A stretch of DNA of 64,000 nt from Erythrobacter sp. GTDB lineage: Bacteria > Pseudomonadota > Alphaproteobacteria > Sphingomonadales > Sphingomonadaceae. The position numbers were made by a program, and so were the translations under genes. Of this stretch, positions 21,534 to 31,078 are shown in pieces. Where the stretch lies: NCBI GenBank assembly GCA_027311945.1, contig DAICXZ010000026.1:1-64000 (forward strand), given 5' to 3'. Every line of letters begins with the position of its first letter. Positions within the stretch are counted from its first letter, which is position 1. Below the pieces are notes generated by a model. It did not search any database and was not told the origin of the DNA. It saw nothing but the letters and a program-made list of their open reading frames with translations.

Positions 21534-21562
21534 TTGACATTCGTCGCGCCCACGACAATAGG
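21534..21562 (+). promoter_or_regulatory. Candidate tRNA-Thr promoter
   Basis: A perfect -35 TTGACA (21534-21539) is followed after 16 nt by CAATAG (21556-21561), about 27 bp before the tRNA. The -10 match is weak but the position is right. Confidence 0.55.
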
Positions 21563-21588
21563 GCCCGCCTGCTTCGCATGATGGCGAC

Positions 21589-21663
21589 GCTGCTGTAGCT
21601 CAGTGGTAGAGCGCACCCTTGGTAAGGGTGAGGCCGGGAGTTCAATCCTCCCCAGCAGCACCA
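21589..21663 (+). tRNA. tRNA-Thr (anticodon GGT)
   Basis: The 7-bp acceptor stem GCTGCTG / CAGCAGC, discriminator A and encoded CCA (21661-21663) are all present. The D arm contains AGCTCAGTGGTAGAGC. The anticodon stem-loop CACCC-TTGGTAA-GGGTG places GGT at 21621-21623. The T arm GGGAGTTCAATCCTCCC completes the cloverleaf. Confidence 0.95.
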
Positions 21664-21682
21664 TCGCGAAGACAGTTTCCCG

Positions 21683-21988
21683 TCATTCCGGAATTGCCGC
21701 CCGCACATCGGCCCAATCCGCGTGCTTGCGGAACTGCGCCTCGACATAGGGGCACTGCGGCTCGATCGTGAAGCCATGCTCGCGAGCATCGGCGACCATC
21801 TCCTTCACCAGCGCAAGCGCAATGCCCTTTCCGCGCGCTTCAGGCGGAGTGAAGGTGTGTTCGGCGATTCGCGCCTCGCCGCGCGCGGTCCAGGTGAGGA
21901 CGGCGGGCTTGTCTGCGCCTTCGACCGGGGCCGAATAGGTGCCGTGGGTGGTCTGGTCGTCGTGGGTGATTGCGATGCTGTCGCTCAT
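21683..21988 (-). CDS. Small GNAT N-acetyltransferase (YjdJ-like)
   Basis: The 101-aa protein corresponds to the minimal GNAT domain of the COG2388 type. It has a beta-rich N-terminus, EHTFTPPEARGKGIALALVK (about 43-62) with the acetyl-CoA pyrophosphate loop RGKGIA, and IEPQCPYVEAQFRKHADWAD (about 75-94), whose CPYV and F-x-K-H are hallmarks of the family. The acyl acceptor is unknown. The start at 21988 gives the standard short N-terminus. It converges on tRNA-Thr and is divergent from the aldolase gene. Confidence 0.85.
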   Translation of the reverse strand: MSDSIAITHDDQTTHGTYSAPVEGADKPAVLTWTARGEARIAEHTFTPPEARGKGIALALVKEMVADAREHGFTIEPQCPYVEAQFRKHADWADVRAAIPE

Positions 21989-22039
21989 GGCCTCAATGCT
22001 CCTTCTTGCGTCCAACGGGCGGAGGCCTATGGGCGTTCC

Positions 22040-23035
22040 ATGCAGTTCCTCTCCGACAATACCGCGCGCGTCCACCCGCAGGTCTGGGCGGCGATGCAGG
22101 CTGCCGACGCGCCCGACGCACCCTATGATAACGACGCGCTGAGCCAGCGCCTCGATTCGGCATTCTCCGAGCTGTTCGGGCGCGACTGTGCGGCGCTGTG
22201 GGTGGGCACGGGCACGGCGGCCAATTGCCTGTCGCTGGCCACGCTGGTGGAGCCGCACGGCGGGGTGATCTGCGAGGAGAACGCCCATATCGAGCGCGAC
22301 GAATGCGGTGCTCCGGGATTTTACCTGCACGGGGCCAAGCTGCTGCTGGCCAAGGGCCAAGGCGCGAAGCTGACCCCGGAGGCGATCGAGGCCATTGCGG
22401 CTGGCATCACGCGCGGCGTGCATCAGGTGCCGGCGCAGGCGGTGTCGATCACACAGGTGAGCGAATATGGGCTGGCCTATAGTCCCGACGATCTGGCCGC
22501 CATCGGCGCAGCCACCGCGCGACTTGGCCTCGGCTTGCACATGGACGGCGCGCGATTCGGCAATGCAGGGGCCTTTCTCGGCTGCACTCCGGCCGAGGCG
22601 GCAGGTCCGGCTGACGTGCTCAGCTTTGGCTTCACCAAGAACGGCGCGATGGACACCGACGCTATCGTGCTGTTCGATCCGGCGCAGGCCGACCTCGTGC
22701 GCTGGCGGCGCAAGCGAGCAGGGCATCTGCATTCCAAGGGCCGCTTCATGGCTGCGCAGCTGCTGGCCATGCTGGAGGGCGACCTGTGGCTGGACCTTGC
22801 CCGCGCGGCCAACGCGGCGGCGGGGCTCGTGGCAGAGGGCGCGCGCGAGCGGCTGCTTTATCCGCACCAGTCGAACGAGCTGTTCGTGCGCCTCAACACC
22901 GAAGAACGCGCCGCGCTGCGTGCCGAGGGCTTTGCCTTCTATGACTGGGACGATGCGCACGTGCGTATCGTCGCCGCGTGGGACACCCGGCCCGAACACG
23001 CCGAGGCGCTTGGCCGCGCCATCGCCCGTCTATGA
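22040..23035 (+). CDS. Threonine aldolase family PLP enzyme (beta-eliminating lyase)
   Basis: The 331-aa fold-type I PLP enzyme starts MQFLSDNTARVHPQVWAAM. It has HMDGARFGNA (about 171), with the PLP-contacting Asp, and SFGFTKNGAMDTDAIVLF (about 195), whose Lys forms the Schiff base. This TKNGA form is typical of the low-specificity L-threonine aldolase branch that cleaves threonine or allo-threonine to glycine and acetaldehyde. The precise substrate is inferred. It ends overlapping the start of the EamA gene (ATGA), suggesting co-transcription with the exporter. Confidence 0.9.
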   Translation: MQFLSDNTARVHPQVWAAMQAADAPDAPYDNDALSQRLDSAFSELFGRDCAALWVGTGTAANCLSLATLVEPHGGVICEENAHIERDECGAPGFYLHGAKLLLAKGQGAKLTPEAIEAIAAGITRGVHQVPAQAVSITQVSEYGLAYSPDDLAAIGAATARLGLGLHMDGARFGNAGAFLGCTPAEAAGPADVLSFGFTKNGAMDTDAIVLFDPAQADLVRWRRKRAGHLHSKGRFMAAQLLAMLEGDLWLDLARAANAAAGLVAEGARERLLYPHQSNELFVRLNTEERAALRAEGFAFYDWDDAHVRIVAAWDTRPEHAEALGRAIARL

Positions 23036-23952
23036 GCGAGACCCCGCCGCACACCCTGCTGCGCCCCGCGATCGCGCTGCCCTTCGTGCTGGTGGCGCTG
23101 ATCTGGGGCTCGACCTGGTTCGTGATCACCACCCAGATTGCCGAAGTGCCGCCGGCTTGGTCGGTGACATGGCGCTTCGTGCTGGCGACCCCGGCCATGT
23201 TCTTGTTGGCGCTCGCTATGAGGAAGCGGCTCGCCATGCCGGGGCGCGCGCATCGGCTGGCCGTGCTGATGGGGCTCTTCCAGTTCTGCGGCAATTACAT
23301 GTTCGTCTACTGGTCGGAGCTGCACCTGACCTCGGGCATCGTGGCGCTGCTGATCGGAATGATGCTGGTGCCGAACGCGGTGCTGGGCCGCGTGCTGCTG
23401 GGACAGGCGATCACCGCGCGGTTTATGGTCGGCAGTGTGATCGCGCTGGCGGGAATTGCGCTGCTGCTGCTGAACGAGGCGCGCACTGCGCCGCTTGGCG
23501 GCAATGTCGCGCTGGGGGCGGCGCTGGCATTGACCGCGATGCTTTCCGCCTCGATTGCCAATGTGATCCAGGCTGGCCCCGCGGGCAAGGATGTGCCGCT
23601 GGTGAGCCTGCTCGCATGGTCGATGCTCTATGGCGTGCTGTTCGACGCGGCCATCGCGCTGGCGCTGTTCGGTGTGCCGGAAGTGCCGCGCGATCCGGTC
23701 TATTGGCTGGGCACGGCGTGGCTGGCGCTGGTCGGTTCGGTCGTCACCTTCCCGCTTTACTATGATCTTGTGCGCAAGCTCGGCGCGGGCCGCGCGGCCT
23801 ATAACGGCGTGCTGGTGATCGTGGTCGCGATGGCGGTTTCGACTGTGCTGGAAGGCTACCATTGGTCGGCGCTGGCGATTGCGGGCGGGGCGCTGGCGAT
23901 GGTGGGGCTGCTGGTGGCGCTGCGCGGACGGCAAGTCAGAGCAGGCTCCTAA
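23032..23952 (+). CDS. EamA/DMT family transporter
   Basis: The 306-aa protein has ten hydrophobic segments arranged as two EamA repeats, typical of drug/metabolite exporters of the DMT superfamily. The N-terminal VALIWGSTWFVI and the repeat-two features GSVVTFPLYYDLVRKLG and GVLVIVVAMAVSTVLEGY are visible. Its ATG overlaps the aldolase stop, so a role in exporting an amino acid or related metabolite is possible but not shown. Its last 17 bp overlap the end of the convergent epimerase gene. Confidence 0.88.
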   Translation: MSETPPHTLLRPAIALPFVLVALIWGSTWFVITTQIAEVPPAWSVTWRFVLATPAMFLLALAMRKRLAMPGRAHRLAVLMGLFQFCGNYMFVYWSELHLTSGIVALLIGMMLVPNAVLGRVLLGQAITARFMVGSVIALAGIALLLLNEARTAPLGGNVALGAALALTAMLSASIANVIQAGPAGKDVPLVSLLAWSMLYGVLFDAAIALALFGVPEVPRDPVYWLGTAWLALVGSVVTFPLYYDLVRKLGAGRAAYNGVLVIVVAMAVSTVLEGYHWSALAIAGGALAMVGLLVALRGRQVRAGS

Positions 23953-24706
23953 GCCCCTCGCGATAGGTCGGGTAGCGTGGCTGGAACCCCAGCACCCGCC
24001 TGGCCTTGCCGTTCGCGACCCGGCGGTTCTCGGCATAGAACCCGCGCGCCATCGGTGACAGGCCCGCCTCGTCAAGAGATACGAGCGGCGGCGGTTCGCA
24101 GCCCATCAGGCGGCAGGCCTCCTCGATCACCAAGTTCTGGCTGGTGGGCAGGTCGTCGGCAAGGTTGTAAGCACCCGGCGCGGCTTGCCATCCGGCCATC
24201 ACGCCTTGGGCGATATCCTCGACATGGACCCGGCTGAACACCTGCCCCGGAAGGTCGATCCGGTGCGCCTTGCCGCTGGCGACCCGCTCGAAGGCGCTGC
24301 GGCCCGGACCGTATATTCCCGGCAGGCGGAACACCCGTGCGCCCAGCGCGAGCCAGCGTGAATCGGCCTCGGCGCGGCTCGTGCGGCGGCCCGTGCCGAT
24401 GGGCGCGCTTTCGTCGACCCAGGCCCCGCCGGTGTCGCCATAAACTCCGGTCGAGGACAGATAGGCGAGGCGTTTTCCTTCCAGCGCCTCGGCATAGCGG
24501 GCGAGCACCGGGTCGCCCTCGTCGCCCGGCGGGATGGATGACAGCACCAGATCCGCCTCGCGCAGGGCGGCCAGCACCGCATCGGCATCGCCGAAAGCGA
24601 TATCGCCATCGCGCCCTGTCGCTCTCACCGAAAAACCGGCGGAAACCGCAAGGTCGGCGATGCGTTTCGCACTGTAGCCGAGTCCAAATACAAGCAATCG
24701 GGTCAT
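23936..24706 (-). CDS. SDR-type NAD(P)-dependent epimerase/dehydratase-like protein
   Basis: The 256-aa protein has an N-terminal Rossmann fold with RLLVFGLGYSAKRIADLA (GxGxxA variant), LAYLSSTGVYGDTGG (about 84-98) and FRLPGIYGPGRS (about 131). It resembles the atypical extended SDR group (YeeZ/SDR_a5 type). The canonical YxxxK catalytic pair is not obvious; RAEADSRW occupies that position, so catalysis may be altered. It is divergent from pepN. Confidence 0.78.
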   Translation of the reverse strand: MTRLLVFGLGYSAKRIADLAVSAGFSVRATGRDGDIAFGDADAVLAALREADLVLSSIPPGDEGDPVLARYAEALEGKRLAYLSSTGVYGDTGGAWVDESAPIGTGRRTSRAEADSRWLALGARVFRLPGIYGPGRSAFERVASGKAHRIDLPGQVFSRVHVEDIAQGVMAGWQAAPGAYNLADDLPTSQNLVIEEACRLMGCEPPPLVSLDEAGLSPMARGFYAENRRVANGKARRVLGFQPRYPTYREGLRSLL

Positions 24707-24757
24707 TCGACCCTCATACCCCCTCGACCTCGCAGCGAAAGTGCCTAGATCATCCCC

Positions 24758-27391
24758 ATGGATATAGCCCGCAACCCCGAGATGGCTGACGCCGCTCCCG
24801 AACCTCATGACCCCGTGACGATCCGCCGGGAGGACTATCAGCCCTTCGGCTGGCTGGTGCCCGAGGTTGCGCTCGACTTCGATCTGGGACTTGAATCGAC
24901 CCAAGTGACCGCGCGTCTCACTCTGGCCCGCAATGCCAAGGCCCCGCGGGCCGATGCCATCCGCCTCAATGGCGACGAGCTGGAGCCGACCAGCGTCAAG
25001 GTCGATGGCGAGTTCGTCAACGATTGGCACCGCGATGGCGATGATCTGATCGTGCCGCTCACCGGCGACGCGCATGAGCTGGAAGTGGTCACGCAGGTCG
25101 CCCCGGCCAAGAATACCAAGTTGATGGGGCTCTATGCCTCGTCGGGGATGCTCTGCACCCAGTGCGAGGCCGAGGGTTTTCGCCGCATCACCTTCTTCCC
25201 CGACCGGCCCGATGTCCTCTCGACCTATCGGGTGCGGATGAGCGGCGACAAGGCGACTTTCCCCGTGCTGCTTTCCAACGGCAACCCGGAGGCGAGCGGC
25301 GAAGGTGAGAATGGCACCCACTGGGCCGAATGGCACGACCCCTGGCCCAAGCCCAGCTACCTGTTTGCGCTGGTGGCGGGCGATCTGGTCGCCAATTCCA
25401 GCAGCTTCACCACGATGAGCGGGCGCGAGGTCGCGCTCAACATCTACGTGCGCGAGGGCGACCTGCCGCGCACCGGCCACGCGATGGAATCGCTCAAGGC
25501 CTCGATGGCCTGGGATGAGGAAACCTTCGGCCGCGAATACGATCTCGACGTGTTCAACATTGTCGCCGTTTCGGACTTCAACATGGGGGCGATGGAGAAC
25601 AAGGGCCTCAACGTCTTCAATACGAAATATGTGCTGGCCGACCCTGAAACCGCGACCGACGCCGATTTCGACGCCGTGGCGGGGGTGATCGCGCACGAAT
25701 ACTTCCACAACTGGTCGGGCAACCGTGTGACCTGCCGCGACTGGTTCCAGCTCTCGCTGAAAGAGGGCTTCACCGTCCTGCGTGATCAGCTGTTCAGCCA
25801 GCATATGGGCTCAGAAGCGGTCAAGCGGATCGAGGACGTGCGGGTGCTGCGCGCGGCGCAGTTCCCCGAGGATTCCGGCCCGCTGGCGCATCCGATCCGG
25901 CCCGATTCCTATCGCGAGATCTCGAACTTCTACACCGCCACCGTCTATAACAAGGGCGCCGAAGTGATCCGCATGATGCGGACGATGGCGGGCGAAGAGG
26001 CGTTCCGAAAGGCCTGCGACCTCTATTTCGACCGCCACGACGGCGAGGCGGCCACCTGCGAGGACTTCGTTCGCGCGATGGAGGATGGCGCCGGGCTGGA
26101 CTTGAAGCAGTTCCGGCTGTGGTATTCGCAGGCGGGCACCCCCAAGGTCCGCGCACATCTTGTGCATGAAGGCGAGACAGCGACCCTGCACCTGTCGCAG
26201 ATCGTTCCGCCCACGCCAGGCCAGCCCGACAAGCAGCCGATGCCGATCCCCCTCAAGGTCGCGCTGTTCGACCGCGCCACCGGCGAGCGCGGCGAAGAAC
26301 GTCTGCTGGTGCTCGACACGGAAGAGGCGAGCTTTGTCTTCAACGGCTTCGCCACCGCGCCTGCGCTCTCTATCAATCGCGGCTTTTCCGCGCCCGTTTC
26401 GATCGAACGCGAAGTCGCGCGCGACGAACTGGTGTTCCTTGCAGCGCACGACGACGATCCCTTCGCTCGCTACGAAGCGATGCAGGACCTGATCGTCGGC
26501 CATCTGGTCGACGCGATCGAGGGCAGGCTCGACGAGGCGCAGCGCGCTGCGGGCCGCGCCGACATTGCAGGGGCGCTGGGCGCAGTGCTGCGCGACGAGG
26601 CGCTCGATGATCTGATGCGCGGCGAACTGCTGGTGCTGCCGGGCGAAGGCTATCTGGCCGAGCAGCAGACCGTGGCCGATCCGGGCGCGATCCATGCCGA
26701 GCGGCGGGCCCTGCGCGGCTATCTAGGCGCCGAACTGGCGAGCGATTTCGCCGCGCTTTATGAGCGTGCCGCCAAGGTGCCCTTCACTCTCGACGCGGAG
26801 GCCAGCGGTGCGCGCAAGGTCAAGACCCAGGTGCTCGTCTATCTTGCTGCGAGCGATCCGGCCAAGGCCGCCGAGCTTGCCGCACAGCAGTACGATGCAG
26901 CCGACAACATGACCGACCGGCAGGGCGCGCTGATGGTGCTGGCCGGGCTCGACAGCCCGGAACGTACGCACAAGCTGCTCGATTTCTACAACCGCTATCA
27001 GGGCAATGCGCTGGTGATCGACAAGTGGTTCGCGCTGCAGGCGGGTTCGCTTCACCCCAATGTGCTTGAACACGTGCGGGCGCTTGCCAAGCATCCCGAC
27101 TTCACCCTGTCGAACCCCAACCGGGTGCGCTCGCTCTATATGGCGATGGCGGTTAACCCGCTGGCATTCCACGCCGCCGACGGTGCGGGCTACGCGATGA
27201 TTGCCGATCTGATCCTGGCGCTCGACCCGATCAATCCGCAGACGGCAGCGCGATTCGTGCCGCCGCTGGGGCGCTGGCGTCGGATCGAACCTGCACGCGC
27301 CGAGCAGATGCGCGCGCAGCTGGAGCGAATCGCGGCGGCGGGCAACTTGTCGCGCGACACGCAGGAACAGGTGGCGCGCAGCCTTGGCTGA
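24758..27391 (+). CDS. pepN: Aminopeptidase N (M1 family)
   Basis: The 877-aa zinc metallopeptidase has GAMENKGLNVFNTKY at about residue 278, the zinc site HEYFHNWSGN at about 313 and the third ligand in LKEGFTVLRDQLFS about 20 residues on. The N-terminal VTIRREDYQPFGWLVPEVAL is the bacterial PepN beta-domain start, and the helical C-terminal DUF3458 region runs to the end. It removes N-terminal residues from peptides in the cytoplasm. Its last bases overlap the next gene. Confidence 0.97.
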   Translation: MDIARNPEMADAAPEPHDPVTIRREDYQPFGWLVPEVALDFDLGLESTQVTARLTLARNAKAPRADAIRLNGDELEPTSVKVDGEFVNDWHRDGDDLIVPLTGDAHELEVVTQVAPAKNTKLMGLYASSGMLCTQCEAEGFRRITFFPDRPDVLSTYRVRMSGDKATFPVLLSNGNPEASGEGENGTHWAEWHDPWPKPSYLFALVAGDLVANSSSFTTMSGREVALNIYVREGDLPRTGHAMESLKASMAWDEETFGREYDLDVFNIVAVSDFNMGAMENKGLNVFNTKYVLADPETATDADFDAVAGVIAHEYFHNWSGNRVTCRDWFQLSLKEGFTVLRDQLFSQHMGSEAVKRIEDVRVLRAAQFPEDSGPLAHPIRPDSYREISNFYTATVYNKGAEVIRMMRTMAGEEAFRKACDLYFDRHDGEAATCEDFVRAMEDGAGLDLKQFRLWYSQAGTPKVRAHLVHEGETATLHLSQIVPPTPGQPDKQPMPIPLKVALFDRATGERGEERLLVLDTEEASFVFNGFATAPALSINRGFSAPVSIEREVARDELVFLAAHDDDPFARYEAMQDLIVGHLVDAIEGRLDEAQRAAGRADIAGALGAVLRDEALDDLMRGELLVLPGEGYLAEQQTVADPGAIHAERRALRGYLGAELASDFAALYERAAKVPFTLDAEASGARKVKTQVLVYLAASDPAKAAELAAQQYDAADNMTDRQGALMVLAGLDSPERTHKLLDFYNRYQGNALVIDKWFALQAGSLHPNVLEHVRALAKHPDFTLSNPNRVRSLYMAMAVNPLAFHAADGAGYAMIADLILALDPINPQTAARFVPPLGRWRRIEPARAEQMRAQLERIAAAGNLSRDTQEQVARSLG

Positions 27392-28082
27392 TCCGCGCGA
27401 AATCCTGCGCTCCGATGCGCTTGATGGGGTGTCGCACGGGTTCCTCACCGGAATCGGCCACGAAGGGGAGCCCGACCCCGCCCGAATCGCGGCTGGGGCA
27501 AAGCTGGTGCGCGTGAAACAGGTGCACTCACCGCGGGTGGTCTTTGTGGAGGCGCCCTTCTCCGGAGACGAGCTGCCCGAAGCAGATGCGCTGGTGACTG
27601 ACCGGCCCGGTCTGGTGCTTGCCGTAGTCACCGCCGATTGCGCGCCGGTGTTGCTGGCCGACCGCGCGGCTGGCATCGTCGGGGCGGCCCATGCGGGCTG
27701 GCGTGGCGCCTTCGGCGGTGTGCTCGAGGCCACAATCACGGCGATGATCGACGCAGGCGCGAGGCGGGAGGCTATCGTCGCAGCAATCGGGCCAACCATC
27801 GCGCAGGCGAGCTATGAGGTCGACCGGGCCTTCCGCGAGCGTCTGGTCGAGCACGATGCGGCCACCGCAGCGCTGTTTACGCCGGGCGCACCCCATCACT
27901 ACCAGTTCGATCTTCCCGCCTATGTGCGGGCGCGGCTGGAATCGGCAGGCATAGGGCAAATCGACGATCTCGCGCGCGATACTTATGCCGAGGAAACGCT
28001 TTTTCACTCGTTCCGCCGCGCCACCCACCGGAGCGAACCGACCTACGGGCGGCAGTTCTCGCTGATCGCCTGCCCGGCCTGA
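27384..28082 (+). CDS. pgeF: Peptidoglycan editing factor PgeF (laccase-domain, YfiH family)
   Basis: The 232-aa Cu/Zn multicopper-oxidoreductase-like protein carries the three family metal-ligand motifs: VKQVHSPRV (about 44), VTADCAPVLLAD (about 84) and GAAHAGWRGAFGG (about 100). PgeF removes mis-incorporated L-Ser from peptidoglycan precursors in E. coli; homologues have also been described as purine nucleoside phosphorylases. The start is a TTG at 27384, 8 bp inside pepN; no better in-frame start gives the expected N-terminus DGVSHGFLTG. Confidence 0.9.
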   Translation: MADPREILRSDALDGVSHGFLTGIGHEGEPDPARIAAGAKLVRVKQVHSPRVVFVEAPFSGDELPEADALVTDRPGLVLAVVTADCAPVLLADRAAGIVGAAHAGWRGAFGGVLEATITAMIDAGARREAIVAAIGPTIAQASYEVDRAFRERLVEHDAATAALFTPGAPHHYQFDLPAYVRARLESAGIGQIDDLARDTYAEETLFHSFRRATHRSEPTYGRQFSLIACPA

Positions 28083-28301
28083 CCCTCGGCAAAATCGGCT
28101 TATTGCGAAAGCCTCGCAATTCTGCGGCTTTGGCGGCCAAATTTGGTCCAAATCGCGGCTTGGCAGGCGCGTCTTGCTAGTCTATCAGCCGCGCCAAGTC
28201 GCATCCGGGGCACATCTGGTCGCGTGCGGCTTCAGGGTTATGTTTCGGTTCGCAAGCTCGGCACAAGGCTGGTGGGGCGGACCGGCAGGCAAGGCAGGGT
28301 A

Positions 28302-28880
28302 ATGGCTAGCACTGGCACCGCAGACGCGCACTCAGAAGAAGTTGGGGTCGCAAGCGAAGACGGCGTTCGTCGCCGCGATTTTATCGAGATTGCCGCCGTT
28401 TCCGCGGCTGGTGTAGGCGGACTCGCCTGCCTTCTTCCGCTGGTTTCCCAAATGGCGCCCAGCGCCGACGTGCTGGCCGAAAGCTCGACCGAACTGGATA
28501 TCTCGGCGCTCGAGGAAGGCCAGTCGATCAAGGCCGTGTTTCGCAAGCAACCGGTCTTTGTCCGCCACCTGACGCCTGCCGAGATCGAGGCGGCCGACGC
28601 CGTTGATGTCGGCAGCCTACGCGATCCGCAGACCCTGCAGGAGCGCACCGAAGACGGGCATCACAACATCCTCGTCGTCATGGGTGTCTGCACCCACCTC
28701 GGCTGCGTGCCGCTGGGCGCTGCCGAGGGCGAGAACAAGGGCGAGTTCGGCGGCTATTTCTGCCCCTGCCACGGCTCGCACTACGACACCGCCGCGCGCA
28801 TTCGCAAAGGCCCTGCACCGAAGAACCTTGAGGTGCCGACCTATGAGTTCACCACCGACACGACCATCGTGATCGGCTGA
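28302..28880 (+). CDS. petA: Cytochrome bc1 Rieske iron-sulfur subunit
   Basis: The 192-aa subunit carries the 2Fe-2S cluster with ligand motifs CTHLGC (about 127) and CPCHGS (about 151). A twin-arginine-type N-terminus [18 protein letters not shown] (about 24-41) forms the membrane anchor. It passes electrons from ubiquinol to cytochrome c1. The ATG at 28302 was chosen because it gives the standard short N-terminus; earlier in-frame codons would add more than 50 residues. It is first in petABC, 17 bp before petB. The 219-bp leader upstream holds two short palindromes but no clear promoter. Confidence 0.95.
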   Translation: MASTGTADAHSEEVGVASEDGVRRRDFIEIAAVSAAGVGGLACLLPLVSQMAPSADVLAESSTELDISALEEGQSIKAVFRKQPVFVRHLTPAEIEAADAVDVGSLRDPQTLQERTEDGHHNILVVMGVCTHLGCVPLGAAEGENKGEFGGYFCPCHGSHYDTAARIRKGPAPKNLEVPTYEFTTDTTIVIG

Positions 28881-28897
28881 GGCAAGAGAGACTGACC

Positions 28898-30190
28898 ATG
28901 AGTTTCCCCTGGGCCAAGAATTACGAGCCGGTAAATCCGGTGATGAAGTTCATGGACGAAAAGCTGCCCTTGCCGCGGCTCGTCTACAATGCGGTCGGCG
29001 CTGGCTATCCCGTGCCGCGCAACCTCTCTTATTTCTGGAATTTCGGCATTCTTGCCGGCTTCTGCCTTGTGTTGCAGATCGTCACCGGCGTGGTGTTGGC
29101 GATGCACTATGCCGCCAACTCGGGCATCGCCTTCAATTCGGTCGAGCACATCATGCGCGACGTGAACTGGGGCTGGATGCTGCGCTACATGCACGCCAAC
29201 GGGGCAAGCTTCTTCTTCCTCGTGATCTACATCCACATCTTCCGCGGCTTCTTCTACTCCTCGTACAAGGCCCCGCGCGAGATGATCTGGCTGCTCGGCG
29301 TGGTGATCTTCCTGCTCACCATGGCGACCGCATTCATGGGTTACGTGCTGCCCTGGGGCCAGATGAGCTTCTGGGGTGCCAAGGTGATCACCGGCCTGTT
29401 CTCGGCGATCCCGCTCGTGGGTGAGCCGATCCAGATCTGGCTGCTGGGCGGCTTTGCGCCCGATAACGCCGCGCTGAACCGCTTCTTCTCGCTGCACTTC
29501 ATGTTGCCCTTCGTGATCCTGGGCGTCGTGATTCTGCACATCTGGGCGCTGCACATCCCCGGCTCGTCGAACCCGACCGGCGTGGAAGTGAAGCAGGAAA
29601 GCGATACCGTTCCGTTCCACCCCTATTACACGGCGAAGGATGGCTTCGGGCTGGGCGTGTTCCTGCTGATCTACTTCGCCTTCGTGTTCTTCTTCCCGAA
29701 CACGCTGGGCCACCCGGACAACTACATCGAGGCGAACCCGCTCTCCACCCCGGCGCACATCGTGCCCGAATGGTACTTCTATCCGTTCTACGCGATCCTG
29801 CGTGCCTTCACCTTTGACTTCATCATCGAAGCCAAGCTGTGGGGCGTGCTGGCGATGTTCTCATCGATCCTGGTGTGGTTCTTCCTGCCCTGGCTCGACA
29901 AGAGCCCGGTCCGCTCGGGTCACTATCGCCCGATGTTCCGCAAGTTCTTCTGGTTCGGCCTGATCCCCTGCATGGCCGTGCTGTTCTACTGCGGCGGTGC
30001 CCCGGCCGAAGAGCCCTACGTGATGATCTCACAGATCGCGACCGCGTACTACTTCCTGCACTTCCTGGTGATCCTGCCGATCATCTCCTCGATCGAACGG
30101 CCCGAACCGCTGCCGTTCTCGATTACCGAGGCAGTGCTGGGCAGCGATGACAGCGCCGTGATCGAACCCGCCGCCAAGGCAGCCGAATAA
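28898..30190 (+). CDS. petB: Cytochrome b (complex III)
   Basis: The 430-aa polytopic subunit holds hemes bL and bH and the Qo/Qi sites. Paired His ligands lie in the second helix, in [17 protein letters not shown], and in the fourth, [15 protein letters not shown]. The Qo-site PEWY motif appears as [14 protein letters not shown] (about 288). Eight transmembrane spans are visible. It follows petA and precedes petC in the usual order. Confidence 0.98.
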   Translation: MSFPWAKNYEPVNPVMKFMDEKLPLPRLVYNAVGAGYPVPRNLSYFWNFGILAGFCLVLQIVTGVVLAMHYAANSGIAFNSVEHIMRDVNWGWMLRYMHANGASFFFLVIYIHIFRGFFYSSYKAPREMIWLLGVVIFLLTMATAFMGYVLPWGQMSFWGAKVITGLFSAIPLVGEPIQIWLLGGFAPDNAALNRFFSLHFMLPFVILGVVILHIWALHIPGSSNPTGVEVKQESDTVPFHPYYTAKDGFGLGVFLLIYFAFVFFFPNTLGHPDNYIEANPLSTPAHIVPEWYFYPFYAILRAFTFDFIIEAKLWGVLAMFSSILVWFFLPWLDKSPVRSGHYRPMFRKFFWFGLIPCMAVLFYCGGAPAEEPYVMISQIATAYYFLHFLVILPIISSIERPEPLPFSITEAVLGSDDSAVIEPAAKAAE

Positions 30191-30217
30191 GCCCGGACCC
30201 AGAGGAAAGACGAAACG

Positions 30218-31066
30218 ATGATCCGCCTTGTTGGAATTCTGGTCGGCCTGGGCTTCACCTTCGTGGTGCTGCTCACCTTCCTTGTCGGCGCCTATACTGC
30301 CGCGACGGAACCTGCGGCCGAGACCGCCGAACACGCCTTCCACCTCACGCCGAAGGAAGACGTCCACTTCTCGTTTGAAGGCCCCGTCGGCCATTGGGAC
30401 ATTGCCCAGCTGCAGCGCGGCTACAAGGTCTACAAGGAAGTGTGCTCGGCCTGTCACTCGCTGAAGCAGGTCGCGTTCCGCAACCTCGCCGATCTCGGCT
30501 ACAGCGAAGCTCAGGTGAAGGCAGAGGCCGCCGCATGGCGCGTTCCCGGCATCGATCCGAACACCGGTGAGGCGACCACGCGTCCGGGCCTGCCGACCGA
30601 CGCCTTCCCGTCGCCCTATCCGAACTCGGTGGCTGCGGCTGCTGCCAACAACAACGCCATCCCGCCGGATCTCTCGCTGATGACGAAGGCGCGCCATGAA
30701 GGTTCGCACTACGTCTATTCGCTGCTGACCGGCTATCAGGAGCCTTCGGCCGAGCTGGCTGAGCGCTTCCCAGAATCGCTGCCGGGTCCGGGCCTGCACC
30801 ACAACCCGTACTTCGCCAACCTCAACCTCGCGATGGCTCCGCCGCTGACCACCGAGGGCCAGGTGACCTACGACGACGGTACCGTCGCCACGGTCGACCA
30901 GATGTCACAGGACGTTGCTGCCTTCCTGACCTGGACGGCAGAGCCCAAGCTGGTGAAGCGCAAGCAAACCGGCTGGCCGGTGCTCGGCTTCCTGCTGTTC
31001 GCGACGATCCTGGCGTGGTTTGCCAAAAAGTCGGTCTGGGCGAACGCCAAGCGCCGCGAGGACTGA
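30218..31066 (+). CDS. petC: Cytochrome c1 (complex III)
   Basis: The 282-aa membrane-anchored c-type cytochrome starts with a hydrophobic signal (about 5-27). The heme site CSACHS lies at about residues 81-86. The axial-Met region includes NLNLAMAPPLT near residue 204, and a C-terminal anchor helix (GWPVLGFLLFATILAWFA) lies at about 252-269. It receives electrons from the Rieske protein and passes them to soluble cytochrome c or an oxidase. Confidence 0.97.
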   Translation: MIRLVGILVGLGFTFVVLLTFLVGAYTAATEPAAETAEHAFHLTPKEDVHFSFEGPVGHWDIAQLQRGYKVYKEVCSACHSLKQVAFRNLADLGYSEAQVKAEAAAWRVPGIDPNTGEATTRPGLPTDAFPSPYPNSVAAAAANNNAIPPDLSLMTKARHEGSHYVYSLLTGYQEPSAELAERFPESLPGPGLHHNPYFANLNLAMAPPLTTEGQVTYDDGTVATVDQMSQDVAAFLTWTAEPKLVKRKQTGWPVLGFLLFATILAWFAKKSVWANAKRRED

Positions 31067-31078
31067 GCGGGCGGGGGA

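Noticed and set aside
21352-21537. Plus-strand 61-codon frame upstream of tRNA-Thr
   Set aside because: It is antisense to the better supported 52-aa basic protein and has an Arg/Ala/Pro-rich random-looking composition.
23936-25804. Continuous 622-codon minus-strand frame across the pepN 5' half and the SDR gene
   Set aside because: Only the last 256 codons resemble a protein (the SDR protein starting at 24706). The upstream part is antisense to pepN, which carries GAMEN and HEXXH motifs.
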